Positions 34,559 to 43,564 of a stretch of 45,574 nucleotides of DNA are shown here, piece after piece. The notes under the pieces are model-generated. The model worked only from the letters and a program-made list of their open reading frames with translations. It did no database searches and was not told the DNA's origin. Within the stretch, counting starts at the first letter, position 1. Each line of letters starts with the position of its first letter. The stretch comes from an uncultured Bacteroidota bacterium (GTDB taxonomy: Bacteria > Bacteroidota > Bacteroidia > 2-12-FULL-35-15), in the NCBI GenBank assembly GCA_903911435.1, contig CAIWDF010000014.1, forward strand, positions 1 through 45,574, written 5' to 3'. The position numbers and the translations under genes are program-made.

Positions 34559-36136
34559 ATGGCTGAAGTAAAACCTGCAGAAGTATCTGCAATTTTAAGA
34601 CAACAATTATCCGGATTTAAATCGGAGCAGGAACTGGAAGAAGTAGGAACTGTGTTGCAAGTGGGTGATGGTATTGCCCGTATTTATGGTCTTTCTAAAG
34701 TACAATCAGGAGAGCTGATTGAATTTGAAAGCGGATTAAGAGGCATAGTTTTGAACCTTGAAGAGGATAACGTTGGTGCGGTAACTCTTGGTTCTTCTAA
34801 CGATATTAAAGAAGGTGATGTGGTAAAACGTACCGGAAAAATTGCTTCCCTAATGGTTGGTGAAGGAATGTTGGGTCGTGTGGTTGATACCATGGGTCTT
34901 CCGATTGACGGAAAAGGACCAATAACTGGTAAACTTTATGAAATGCCTTTGGAGCGTAAAGCCCCAGGAGTTATTTACCGTCAGCCAGTAAACGAACCAT
35001 TGCAAACAGGTTTAAAGGCCGTTGACGCAATGATTCCTATTGGAAGAGGTCAACGTGAGTTGATTATCGGTGACCGTCAAACAGGTAAAACAGCTGTTGC
35101 TATTGATACTATCATCAATCAAAAAGAATTTTTCGATGCAGGTCAACCTGTATTCTGTATATATGTCGCTATCGGACAAAAAGGTTCTACAGTTGCTAAC
35201 ATTCAACGTGTGTTGGAAGAAAAAGGTGCAATGGCTTATACAGTTATTGTTTCTGCAACAGCCTCTGACCCTGCTCCAATGCAATTCTATGCTCCTTTCG
35301 CAGGTGCTGCAATTGGTGAATTCTTCCGTGACAGTGGCCGTCCTGCATTAATTGTTTATGATGATTTATCTAAACAAGCAGTTGCTTACCGTGAGGTGTC
35401 TTTATTATTGCGTAGACCTCCAGGACGCGAAGCTTATCCAGGTGACGTGTTTTACTTACACAGTCGTTTGCTTGAACGTGCTGCAAAAATCAACTCCAAT
35501 GATGACATCGCAAAAAATATGAACGATTTGCCTGAGTCTATCAAAGGAATTGTCAAAGGTGGTGGTTCATTAACTGCTTTGCCAATCATTGAAACGCAAG
35601 CAGGTGACGTTTCTGCTTATATCCCTACAAACGTAATTTCTATTACCGATGGTCAGATATTCCTAGAGTCGAACTTATTTAATGCTGGTGTACGTCCTGC
35701 AATCAACGTAGGTATTTCAGTATCGCGTGTGGGTGGTAATGCTCAGATTAAATCAATGAAAAAAGTGGCTGGTACGTTGAAACTAGATCAGGCACAATAT
35801 CGTGAATTGGAAGCCTTCTCTAAATTTGGTTCCGATTTGGATGCTGCAACAAAAGCAGTTCTTGATAAAGGTTCTCGTAATGTTGAAATCCTTAAACAAG
35901 GACAGTTTTCACCATTAAGAGTTGAGCAACAAACTGCTATTCTTTATTGTGGAACTAAAGGTTTATTGCGTGATGTTCCTGTAAACAAAGTAAGAGAATT
36001 TGAAGCAGAATATCTTGCTTTCCTTGAATCAAAACATAAAAATGTGTTGAATGATTTAAAAGCGGGTAAGTTAACTGACGAAATCACCAATGTTTTAGAA
36101 ACAGTAGCTAAGGATTTAGCAAAAGGTTATAAATAA
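34559..36136 (+). CDS. atpA: ATP synthase F1 subunit alpha
   Basis: This 525-aa protein is the non-catalytic nucleotide-binding subunit of F1. The P-loop GDRQTGKT is at 171-178, followed by the alpha/beta signature region (for example [14 protein letters not shown], with the arginine finger in ISVSRVGG). N-terminal [13 protein letters not shown] matches alpha subunits. Length is typical. Confidence 0.98.
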   Translation: MAEVKPAEVSAILRQQLSGFKSEQELEEVGTVLQVGDGIARIYGLSKVQSGELIEFESGLRGIVLNLEEDNVGAVTLGSSNDIKEGDVVKRTGKIASLMVGEGMLGRVVDTMGLPIDGKGPITGKLYEMPLERKAPGVIYRQPVNEPLQTGLKAVDAMIPIGRGQRELIIGDRQTGKTAVAIDTIINQKEFFDAGQPVFCIYVAIGQKGSTVANIQRVLEEKGAMAYTVIVSATASDPAPMQFYAPFAGAAIGEFFRDSGRPALIVYDDLSKQAVAYREVSLLLRRPPGREAYPGDVFYLHSRLLERAAKINSNDDIAKNMNDLPESIKGIVKGGGSLTALPIIETQAGDVSAYIPTNVISITDGQIFLESNLFNAGVRPAINVGISVSRVGGNAQIKSMKKVAGTLKLDQAQYRELEAFSKFGSDLDAATKAVLDKGSRNVEILKQGQFSPLRVEQQTAILYCGTKGLLRDVPVNKVREFEAEYLAFLESKHKNVLNDLKAGKLTDEITNVLETVAKDLAKGYK

Positions 36137-36145
36137 TTAAAAACT

Positions 36146-36210
36146 AAATTCTAATGTTTAACTTCTAATTACGCTTCGTATTAGGATTTAGAAATTAGAG
36201 TTTAGAATTT
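36146..36210. repeat. Imperfect inverted repeat between atpA and atpG
   Basis: AAATTCTAA (36146-36154) pairs with TTAGAATTT (36202-36210), with further partial pairing inward around a CGCTTCGTA loop. The right arm (AGAGTTTAGAATTTC) matches the TTTAGAATTT repeat family at 3350 and 27690. Confidence 0.6.
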
Positions 36211-36220
36211 CATAAATTAA

Positions 36221-37096
36221 ATGGCAAATTTAAAAGAGGTTCGTAATCGTATAACATCTGTAGGTAGTACACAACAGATTACAAGCGCCATGAAAATGGT
36301 GAGTGCAGCCAAGTTGCGAAAAGCACAAGATGCGGTAACTGCAATGCGTCCGTACGCAGGCAAATTAAAATCGATTCTAGAGAATTTAAGTGCAAGTATT
36401 TCAGATGGAAAGTATTCTCAACAACGCGAAGTGAAAAATGTACTACTCGTTGTTATTACTTCCAATAGAGGTTTGTGCGGAGGTTTTAATGCAAACGTGA
36501 TTAAAGCAGCTGGCAGATTAGCACGTGAAGAGTACAAAGGTACAAATGTTACGATACTTGCAATAGGAAAAAAAGGTGGTGACTTCTTCAAAAAAGGAAA
36601 TTATGCCAACATCACTGGTGATATGACCAAGAATCCAAATGAATTGTTCGATCATCTTACATTTGCGAATGTTGCTCCAGTGGCCGAAAAAGTGATGGAA
36701 ATGTTTGCAGCAGAAAAATTTGATAAAGTGGAGTTAATCTATAATATGTTCAAAAACGCAGCCGTTCAAATTACCACTGTAGAACAGTTTTTACCAGTAA
36801 TGCCGCCTGAAGTTACTTCAACTAAAAAGCATTCCGTGGATTTTATCTACGAACCTAATCAAGATGAAATTGTGAAAACAATTGTTCCTCTTTCATTAAA
36901 GACACAATTATTTAAAGCCTTACGCGATTCATTAGCTTCAGAACATGGGGCTCGAATGACTGCAATGCATAAGGCTACTGATAATGCAGGGGCTTTGATA
37001 AAAGACTTGAAGTTAATGTATAACAAGGCACGTCAAGCAGCAATTACAAACGAGATATTAGAGATTGTAGGTGGTGCAGAGGCGCTGAACGGATAA
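36221..37096 (+). CDS. atpG: ATP synthase F1 subunit gamma
   Basis: This 291-aa protein is the central rotor shaft. The N-terminal helix (ANLKEVRNRITSVGSTQQITSAM, coded at the start) and C-terminal helix (HKATDNAGALIKDLKLMYNKARQAAITNEILEIVGGAEAL) are diagnostic. It is the last atp gene here, followed by a terminator. atpD and atpC are not in the window, which is usual for Bacteroidota, where they form a separate unit. Confidence 0.97.
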   Translation: MANLKEVRNRITSVGSTQQITSAMKMVSAAKLRKAQDAVTAMRPYAGKLKSILENLSASISDGKYSQQREVKNVLLVVITSNRGLCGGFNANVIKAAGRLAREEYKGTNVTILAIGKKGGDFFKKGNYANITGDMTKNPNELFDHLTFANVAPVAEKVMEMFAAEKFDKVELIYNMFKNAAVQITTVEQFLPVMPPEVTSTKKHSVDFIYEPNQDEIVKTIVPLSLKTQLFKALRDSLASEHGARMTAMHKATDNAGALIKDLKLMYNKARQAAITNEILEIVGGAEALNG

Positions 37097-37122
37097 GATT
37101 TAGCAAAAGCGAATAAAAAATT

Positions 37123-37148
37123 AAATCCCACACTTTGTGGGATTTTTT
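37123..37148 (+). terminator. Intrinsic terminator of the atp operon
   Basis: A perfect 10-bp stem AAATCCCACA / TGTGGGATTT with loop CTT runs directly into a T-run, 27 bp after atpG. Confidence 0.92.
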
Positions 37149-37228
37149 GTTTCTAATAGTCAAGGCGATTACTAACATTCATCTAATTTCTGAAACGTGA
37201 AAATTAAGCCTCTTAAGCCAATAAAAAT

Positions 37229-37236
37229 TATCTTTG
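37229..37236 (+). promoter_or_regulatory. -7 promoter element for the PD40/OmpA-like gene
   Basis: TATCTTTG is a perfect consensus. It overlaps an in-frame TTG at 37234, which therefore cannot be the start codon. The ATG at 37258 is 21 bp downstream. Confidence 0.65.
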
Positions 37237-37257
37237 TTGCTCATTGCAAAATTTAGA

Positions 37258-39219
37258 ATGAACAGAAAAAGCATAACAATTATTTGTGTTTCCCTCTTTT
37301 GTTTCAACATGGTCTTCGGTCAAAAAACAAAGGACTTGATTGAAAGCGGTGACAAGGCTTTGAGCGATAATGATTATTTTGGTGCTGCTATCTATTTTAA
37401 TAAGGCAATTAATCAAGATTCAAGCGATATAGTTATTCAATATAAATATGCCGAGGCAAGCAGACTAAACTATGATTACTCCATAGCAGAGCATTGGTAT
37501 AGCAAAGTAATAAAGCAAGATGCCACAGGAAGACTTTACCCTCAATGCAGTTTTTGGTTAGCTGTTATCAAAAAGAACCAAGGAAAATATAAAGAGGCAA
37601 AAAAGTTGTTTGATAAATATGCCAAACGAAATAAGAAAAAGAAAGACGATTATTTTGTTCGAAAAGCAAATTGGGAAGTAAGTGCTTGTGATTATGCTGA
37701 ATTTCTTGTTTCGAGTCCTGATAAAAGTATAAACATGGTTCATTTGGATTCGATGGTGAACAGTAAAGTTTCGGAATATGCACCTATCGAAGTAGATAGT
37801 GTTTTGTACTTTTCATCTCTTCGCGATACCAAAGATAAAGACAAAAAACACCACGTTAATTTCAATAAAATATACACTTCCGTTCAGGACAGCATTCGAT
37901 GGAAAAAGGCAAAAGAACTAGATTCTGTATTTAATAAAAATGGAATTCATAATGCCAATACAGCTTTCAATGATGACTTTACTCGTGTCTTCATTAGTAG
38001 ATGTGAACAGAAAAATAGCCAAGATTTTATGTGTGAGATATTTTCTTCCGTTTACGAAAATGGTCGTTGGCAAGAATTGAAAAGCCTTCCCGGTGAAATT
38101 AATATGAAAGGATACACCAATACACAACCAGCAGTTGGTTTTTTAGGCGACAAAGAAGTTCTGTTTTTTTCTTCGAACAGACCTGGAGGAGCAGGTAAAA
38201 TGGACATTTGGTATTGTAAGTTGAAAAAAGATGGAACCTATGGAAAGGCTACCAATGCAGGTAAAAAGGTAAACTCAGAGGAAGATGAAATTACACCCTA
38301 CTACTGCAAACCTTGTCAGGAATTGTTTTTTAGTTCAACTTGGTGGAAAGGCCTTGGAGGGTTCGACATATTTAAATCTGAGTACAAAAATGATGAATTC
38401 AACGAGGCAAAAAACCTAGGCACTCCAATTAATAGCAATTACAATGATATCTACTTTACCATAAATTCAAAAAAAACACAGGCCTTTATTTCTTCGAATC
38501 GAAAAGGTTCTTATTTCGAAGAAAAGGAAAGTTGTTGTAATGATATTTATTCGTTCAAAATTCCTCAGATTAACGAACCCCCTAAAAAGATAGATAGTGC
38601 AAAGGTATTTGTTACACAAATGAAACTTTTGGTTCCACTCACTTTGTATTTTCACAATGACGAACCTGATAAAAGGACCACCGCGATAACGACCACAAAA
38701 AACTATAAGAAGACATTTGAAGATTATTCCGTATTGCGCGATCAATACAAAAAGGAATATTCGAAAGGGGCCAACGACAAGAATTATGAACGAGCTCTAA
38801 ATGATATCGAAACATTTTTTGATGACAGTGTAGATGCAGGAATGCAGGACTTAGACAAGTTTTCTGAATTATTAAAAAAGGTTTTAATAGGCAATGAAAA
38901 GGTAGTCATCACCATGAAGGGTTATTGCAGCCCATTAGCATCAACTGATTATAACATTAATTTGGCAAAGCGAAGAGTTTCATCTTTGGTTAATTATTTT
39001 ATGGAATACGAGAGTGGATTTTTTGTAAAGTACGTGAACAATCCAAATCCCAAGGAAGGTAGCATCACCTTTAAAGAGGAAGATATTGGTGAGTTAAAAG
39101 CTTGTGCTAACGTAAGCGATGATTATTTCGACACAAAAAATTCGATTTATAGCCCTGCGGCTGCACTCGAAAGAAAGATACAAATTATAGCGATTTCCAC
39201 TATTTCTTCCGATAAATAG
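37258..39219 (+). CDS. TPR/PD40/OmpA-like envelope protein
   Basis: This 653-aa protein (ATG at 37258) has a signal peptide (RKSITIICVSLFCFNMVFGQ) and TPR-like repeats at about 20-135. Beta-propeller PD40 blades follow at about 150-440 (LYFSSLRD, LFFSSNRPGGAGKMDIWY, LFFSSTWWKGLGGFDIF, FISSNRKGSYF). A C-terminal OmpA-like peptidoglycan-binding domain lies at about 530-653 (KGYCSPLASTDYNINLAKRRVSSLVNYF). The order TPR, propeller, OmpA resembles PorE and the many related Bacteroidota envelope proteins, so a T9SS anchoring role is possible but not proven. It has its own promoter. Confidence 0.85.
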   Translation: MNRKSITIICVSLFCFNMVFGQKTKDLIESGDKALSDNDYFGAAIYFNKAINQDSSDIVIQYKYAEASRLNYDYSIAEHWYSKVIKQDATGRLYPQCSFWLAVIKKNQGKYKEAKKLFDKYAKRNKKKKDDYFVRKANWEVSACDYAEFLVSSPDKSINMVHLDSMVNSKVSEYAPIEVDSVLYFSSLRDTKDKDKKHHVNFNKIYTSVQDSIRWKKAKELDSVFNKNGIHNANTAFNDDFTRVFISRCEQKNSQDFMCEIFSSVYENGRWQELKSLPGEINMKGYTNTQPAVGFLGDKEVLFFSSNRPGGAGKMDIWYCKLKKDGTYGKATNAGKKVNSEEDEITPYYCKPCQELFFSSTWWKGLGGFDIFKSEYKNDEFNEAKNLGTPINSNYNDIYFTINSKKTQAFISSNRKGSYFEEKESCCNDIYSFKIPQINEPPKKIDSAKVFVTQMKLLVPLTLYFHNDEPDKRTTAITTTKNYKKTFEDYSVLRDQYKKEYSKGANDKNYERALNDIETFFDDSVDAGMQDLDKFSELLKKVLIGNEKVVITMKGYCSPLASTDYNINLAKRRVSSLVNYFMEYESGFFVKYVNNPNPKEGSITFKEEDIGELKACANVSDDYFDTKNSIYSPAAALERKIQIIAISTISSDK

Positions 39220-39231
39220 AAGGCTAAATCC

Positions 39232-39239
39232 TACCTTTG
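39232..39239 (+). promoter_or_regulatory. -7 promoter element almost touching the lnt start codon
   Basis: TACCTTTG followed by C is a perfect consensus. Only 5 bases separate it from the ATG at 39245, so the mRNA may be leaderless. Confidence 0.6.
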
Positions 39240-39244
39240 CGAAT

Positions 39245-40888
39245 ATGAAGATTGTTCAGCTTTATTTACTTTCAATATTAGGTGGTGTATTATTGGCAAT
39301 GGGATGGTTTCCTTACGGATGGACTCCGTTACTATTTGTTGGCTTTGTTCCCTTATTAACCATCGAGCAAATTATTTCCACTAATCATTTTCGGCACAAA
39401 TATTTATTATTACTCGGATGTACGTTCACTACATTCATCATTTGGAACATCATTACTACTTGGTGGGTCAAGAATGCGTCTTTAGGTGGAGGAGTAATGG
39501 CAATTATTGCGAATACAATACTCATGACATTTCTCTTTCTGCTTATTCATACCGTGAGCAACCGAATAGGAAGACGTTGGAGAAGTATTGTATTTATTTG
39601 CTTCTGGATGAGTTTTGAATTTTATCATCTCCGTTGGGATTTATCTTGGCCTTGGCTTACCATTGGAAATGGTTTTGCCAATCACCCCAATTGGATTCAA
39701 TGGTATGAATATACGGGAGTATTTGGTGGAAGTTTGTGGGTGCTTGTTGTCAATTTAATGGTTGCAGGATTTATTGGCCTTAAAAATAATCAAGACAAAA
39801 AGCAGATTTTTAAGTCTCTTTCTTTTAAAAAAGCGAAAACGCTAGGAGTACTTATTCCCTTACTAGCCCTACCCTTCATACTATCATACACTATACTTCA
39901 TTTCCGAAGCGATAATGAAAAGGAAAAGGTGAAAGTGGTAGTGGTAGTGGTGCAACCCAATATCGACCCATACAATGAAAAGTTCAATGTTTCGTTCGAT
40001 ACACAATTGCGAAAAATGCTGAAGCTTGCCGCATTGAAAACGGATAGCACAACAGATTATTTGCTTTTTCCGGAAACAGCCATACAAGATAATTTATGGG
40101 AAGGAAAACTTGACCAAAGCGCAAGCATTCAAACCTTGCGTGAATTTGTAATGCCATTTCCTAAATTGAAAATAATTATCGGGGCGAATAGTTCACGTTC
40201 TTTTGGAAAAGGGGAAACCCCTTCTATCACTGCAAGAACATTTGGTGACGACACTACTACGTATTATGACGATTATAACACAGCCATACAGATTGATACT
40301 TCGGATAGTATTCAAGTGTATCACAAATCGAGATTGGTGCCTGGGGTAGAGAAAATGCCATTTCCTTTTTTATTTAAGTACTTCGAAAAGTATGCCCTCA
40401 GCCTTGGAGGACCAGCTGGAAGTTATGGTACACAAGACGATAGAACGAACTTAGTTGCACGTGATACAAAAGTGAAAACTGCACCTGTCATCTGTTACGA
40501 GAGCATTTATGGAGAATTTGTTTCGGAATATATTACCAATGGAGCACAGTTTATCTCCATCATCACCAATGATGGCTGGTGGGGTGATACTCCTGGATAC
40601 AAACAACATCTAAGGTTCGGAGCTTTGCGTGCAATTGAAACTCGCAAGTGGATTGCGAGGAGTGCAAACACTGGTATATCCTGTTTTGTGAGCCCAATGG
40701 GAGAAATACAACAAGCCACTGACTATTGGAAACCTGCTGTGATAGGCCAACAAATAGGTTTAAACAATGAGCTTACCTTTTATGTTCGATATGGTGATTA
40801 CATTGCGCGAACTGCCATCTACATCACCCTATTGTTGATTCTTTATTCGTGGCTCATTCGCTTCAAGGTAATCCCAAAACAAAAATAA
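39245..40888 (+). CDS. lnt: Apolipoprotein N-acyltransferase
   Basis: This 547-aa inner-membrane enzyme adds the third acyl chain to lipoproteins. Membrane helices occupy about 1-215 and the C-terminus. A nitrilase-like periplasmic domain between them carries the catalytic triad Glu277 (FPETAIQDN), Lys361 (YHKSRLVPGVEKMPF) and Cys417 (VICYESIYGEF). Length is slightly above the enteric enzyme. It acts on lipoproteins such as the LEA-like, SprE-like and small 50-aa lipoproteins seen in this window. Confidence 0.95.
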   Translation: MKIVQLYLLSILGGVLLAMGWFPYGWTPLLFVGFVPLLTIEQIISTNHFRHKYLLLLGCTFTTFIIWNIITTWWVKNASLGGGVMAIIANTILMTFLFLLIHTVSNRIGRRWRSIVFICFWMSFEFYHLRWDLSWPWLTIGNGFANHPNWIQWYEYTGVFGGSLWVLVVNLMVAGFIGLKNNQDKKQIFKSLSFKKAKTLGVLIPLLALPFILSYTILHFRSDNEKEKVKVVVVVVQPNIDPYNEKFNVSFDTQLRKMLKLAALKTDSTTDYLLFPETAIQDNLWEGKLDQSASIQTLREFVMPFPKLKIIIGANSSRSFGKGETPSITARTFGDDTTTYYDDYNTAIQIDTSDSIQVYHKSRLVPGVEKMPFPFLFKYFEKYALSLGGPAGSYGTQDDRTNLVARDTKVKTAPVICYESIYGEFVSEYITNGAQFISIITNDGWWGDTPGYKQHLRFGALRAIETRKWIARSANTGISCFVSPMGEIQQATDYWKPAVIGQQIGLNNELTFYVRYGDYIARTAIYITLLLILYSWLIRFKVIPKQK

Positions 40889-40960
40889 ATATGGAAACGA
40901 TACTGCGAAATACTTTATTTTCGCAAGGTATAATTGAAAACAAACTCTAAACTAAAAACG

Positions 40961-42364
40961 ATGGAAAAATTTGATGTTGCAATTATTGGTTCTGGCCCTG
41001 GAGGCTATGTAGCCGCCATACGCTGTGCCCAGCTTGGCATGAAAACAGCGCTTATTGAAAAATATTCGACACTTGGTGGCACTTGCTTGAATGTAGGTTG
41101 TATCCCATCGAAAGCTTTGTTAGATTCTTCGGAGCATTATCACAACGCCACACATACTTTTGCCGAGCATGGTATAGAAATAAAAAATGTGAAAGTGAAT
41201 TTGGAACAAATGATTAAACGCAAGCGGGAAGTGGTGAAACAAACGTGCGATGGAATAAATTATTTGATGAAGAAAAATAAAATTACCGTGTTCACAGGGC
41301 ATGGTTCCTTTGTAAATGCTTCTACCATTGCCATCACCGAAGGTGGAGGTGCTCGCACAGAAATTGAAACTGTAAAAACTATTATTGCTACTGGCTCGAA
41401 ACCTGCATCGTTGCCCGGCATTGTGATAGATAAGAAACGTATCATCAGTTCTACTGAAGCCCTTGAATTGACAGAGGTGCCAAAGCATTTAATAATAATA
41501 GGAGGAGGGGTGATTGGCTTAGAATTAGGTTCGGTATATGCTCGGCTAGGTGCGAAAGTGTCCGTGGTGGAGTTTACTGCTGGTATCATCAGCACCATGG
41601 ATGGCTCTCTGGGCAAGGAATTGCAACGAAGCTTAAAAAAATTGGGCTTCGAGTTTTTCTTTAGTCACAAAGTAACAGGAGCAGTGAGCAAAGGAAAAGA
41701 AGTAACTGTAACTGCCGAGAATGCTAAGGGCGAGAAGGTGGAATTGAAAGGAGATTATTGTTTGGTATCAGTGGGACGAAAACCGTATACCGACCAACTT
41801 GGCCTTGACAAGGTAGGTGTGAAGCTTGATAACAAAGGAAGAATAGAAACCAACGAACATTTACAAACCAACGTTGCCAATATATATGCAATAGGCGATG
41901 TGGTGAAAGGCGCTATGCTAGCTCATAAGGCCGAAGAGGAAGGAGTGTTGGTGGCAGAAATAATGGCCGGACAAAAACCTCATATCAATTATAATTTAAT
42001 TCCTGGTGTGGTGTACACTTGGCCCGAAGTAGCATCTGTAGGCGCTACAGAGGAACAACTGAAGCAAGATGGTAGAAAATATAAAGTAGGTAACTTTCCT
42101 TTTAAGGCAAGCGGAAGAGCGAGAGCTTCGATGGATACGGATGGTTTCGTGAAAGTATTGGCCGATGAGGTGACCGATGAACTCTTGGGTGTACACATCA
42201 TTGGCCCTCGTGCTGCTGATATGATAGCCGAAGCCGTGGTGGCTATGGAATACAGAGCAAGTGCAGAGGACGTTGCGCGAATGAGTCATGCGCATCCTAC
42301 TTACACCGAAGCAATGAAAGAGGCTTGCTTAGATGCCACTGGAAAAAGAGCGTTGCACATTTAA
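40961..42364 (+). CDS. lpdA: Dihydrolipoyl dehydrogenase
   Basis: With the ATG at 40961 the protein is 467 aa. The in-frame TTG at 40934 would only add nine polar residues. This flavoprotein reoxidises lipoamide in 2-oxoacid dehydrogenase and glycine cleavage complexes. The FAD motif GSGPGGYVAA, redox disulfide Cys42-Cys47 (GGTCLNVGC), NAD motif IGGGVIGLELGSVYARLG, and C-terminal catalytic His (SHAHPTYTEAM) are intact. It is probably its own transcription unit upstream of hemH, with a 52-bp gap. Confidence 0.96.
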   Translation: MEKFDVAIIGSGPGGYVAAIRCAQLGMKTALIEKYSTLGGTCLNVGCIPSKALLDSSEHYHNATHTFAEHGIEIKNVKVNLEQMIKRKREVVKQTCDGINYLMKKNKITVFTGHGSFVNASTIAITEGGGARTEIETVKTIIATGSKPASLPGIVIDKKRIISSTEALELTEVPKHLIIIGGGVIGLELGSVYARLGAKVSVVEFTAGIISTMDGSLGKELQRSLKKLGFEFFFSHKVTGAVSKGKEVTVTAENAKGEKVELKGDYCLVSVGRKPYTDQLGLDKVGVKLDNKGRIETNEHLQTNVANIYAIGDVVKGAMLAHKAEEEGVLVAEIMAGQKPHINYNLIPGVVYTWPEVASVGATEEQLKQDGRKYKVGNFPFKASGRARASMDTDGFVKVLADEVTDELLGVHIIGPRAADMIAEAVVAMEYRASAEDVARMSHAHPTYTEAMKEACLDATGKRALHI

Positions 42365-42416
42365 TCATCAAAAAGAAATATCATTTTATAATAAACAATT
42401 GAACAGTAATTAAATT

Positions 42417-43466
42417 ATGAAAACTGGAGTATTATTAATAAACCTTGGAACACCCGATAGTCCGAAGACAGCTGATGTTCGCAAATACTTATCTCAATTT
42501 CTGAACGACCCACGAGTGATAGACATCAACCCTGTAGGCCGATTCGCCTTGGTGAATGGAATCATTGTGCCGTTTCGTTCGTCAAAGTCGGCAAAGCTTT
42601 ATCAACACATATGGACCAAAGAAGGTTCACCGTTGTTGATTTACAGCCTTCGCATGAAAGACTTGCTACAAAAGGCTTTGGGCGATACTTATGTGGTGGA
42701 GTTGGGCATGCGTTATCAGCAGCCGAGCATCGAAACAGCGTTGAATGCCTTGCGATTGGCTCAAGTGGAGAACATTGTCATCATTCCGTTGTATCCTCAG
42801 TACGCATCGTCAAGCACGGGCTCATCAGTAGAAGAGGCTTTGCGCATCATTGGCAAATGGGAGGTAACACCTTCCATTCGTGTGGTAAGTAAGTTTTACG
42901 ACAACCCCGATTTTATTGCTGCTTGCGTTGATGTGGCCGAAAAATACAAAACACCTACACAAGGAAATGCCGCTGCTGGTAAGGGTTGGGACAAGTACGA
43001 TTATATCATCTTCTCGTATCACGGTTTGCCCGAGCGACACATTCGCAAGGGTGCCGCGCATTATGGCGCCAACAGCTGCACACTGGGCACTTGTTGCGAC
43101 ACCATCACTGATAAAAACCAATATTGCTATCGAGCTAACTGCTTTGCCACCACTCGCCAGCTGGTGAAGGCATTGAACATACCCGAAGGAAAATATGAAA
43201 CCACTTTCCAATCGCGGTTGGACGATAAATGGATAAAACCATACAGCGACAAAACGATAGTGGCCAAAGCTAAGGCTGGAATGAAGCGAATACTCGTGTT
43301 TTCGCCCGCTTTTGTGGCCGATTGTTTGGAAACCATTTACGAAATAGGCACCGAGTACAACGAATTGTTCAAGGAACACGGTGGCGAGAGCGTGGAATTG
43401 GTGGCGAGCCTCAATGATAATAAATTATGGATTGAAGCCTTGCGAAAAATGGTGGTTGGGAAATAA
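42417..43466 (+). CDS. hemH: Ferrochelatase with a cysteine-rich insertion
   Basis: This 349-aa protein inserts ferrous iron into protoporphyrin IX (or coproporphyrin in the alternative pathway). The N-terminus LLINLGTPDSPKTADVRKYL and the metal-site His202 (SYHGLPERH) are typical. Between His202 and the conserved ATTRQL helix lies an insertion with five cysteines (221, 226, 227, 237, 242). This resembles the internal segment that binds a [2Fe-2S] cluster in some bacterial ferrochelatases. A bidirectional terminator follows. Confidence 0.95.
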   Translation: MKTGVLLINLGTPDSPKTADVRKYLSQFLNDPRVIDINPVGRFALVNGIIVPFRSSKSAKLYQHIWTKEGSPLLIYSLRMKDLLQKALGDTYVVELGMRYQQPSIETALNALRLAQVENIVIIPLYPQYASSSTGSSVEEALRIIGKWEVTPSIRVVSKFYDNPDFIAACVDVAEKYKTPTQGNAAAGKGWDKYDYIIFSYHGLPERHIRKGAAHYGANSCTLGTCCDTITDKNQYCYRANCFATTRQLVKALNIPEGKYETTFQSRLDDKWIKPYSDKTIVAKAKAGMKRILVFSPAFVADCLETIYEIGTEYNELFKEHGGESVELVASLNDNKLWIEALRKMVVGK

Positions 43467-43514
43467 GTGGTAATTCAGTATTTTTTACTGATGACGAAAT
43501 AAGTACTGTAAATT

Positions 43515-43549
43515 AAAAAAGCCTCTTACGCTGTTGTAAGAGGCTTTTT
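43515..43549. terminator. Bidirectional terminator between hemH and a T9SS gene
   Basis: A stem GCCTCTTAC / GTAAGAGGC with loop GCTGTT is flanked by an A-run on the left and a T-run on the right. It can therefore terminate both hemH (+) and the convergent gene (-). Confidence 0.92.
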
Positions 43550-43564
43550 AGTTTCTGTGTCTAT

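Noticed and set aside
37234-37257. Longer N-terminus of the PD40/OmpA protein from a TTG at 37234
   Set aside because: The TTG is part of the TATCTTTG promoter, and the ATG at 37258 gives a proper signal peptide.
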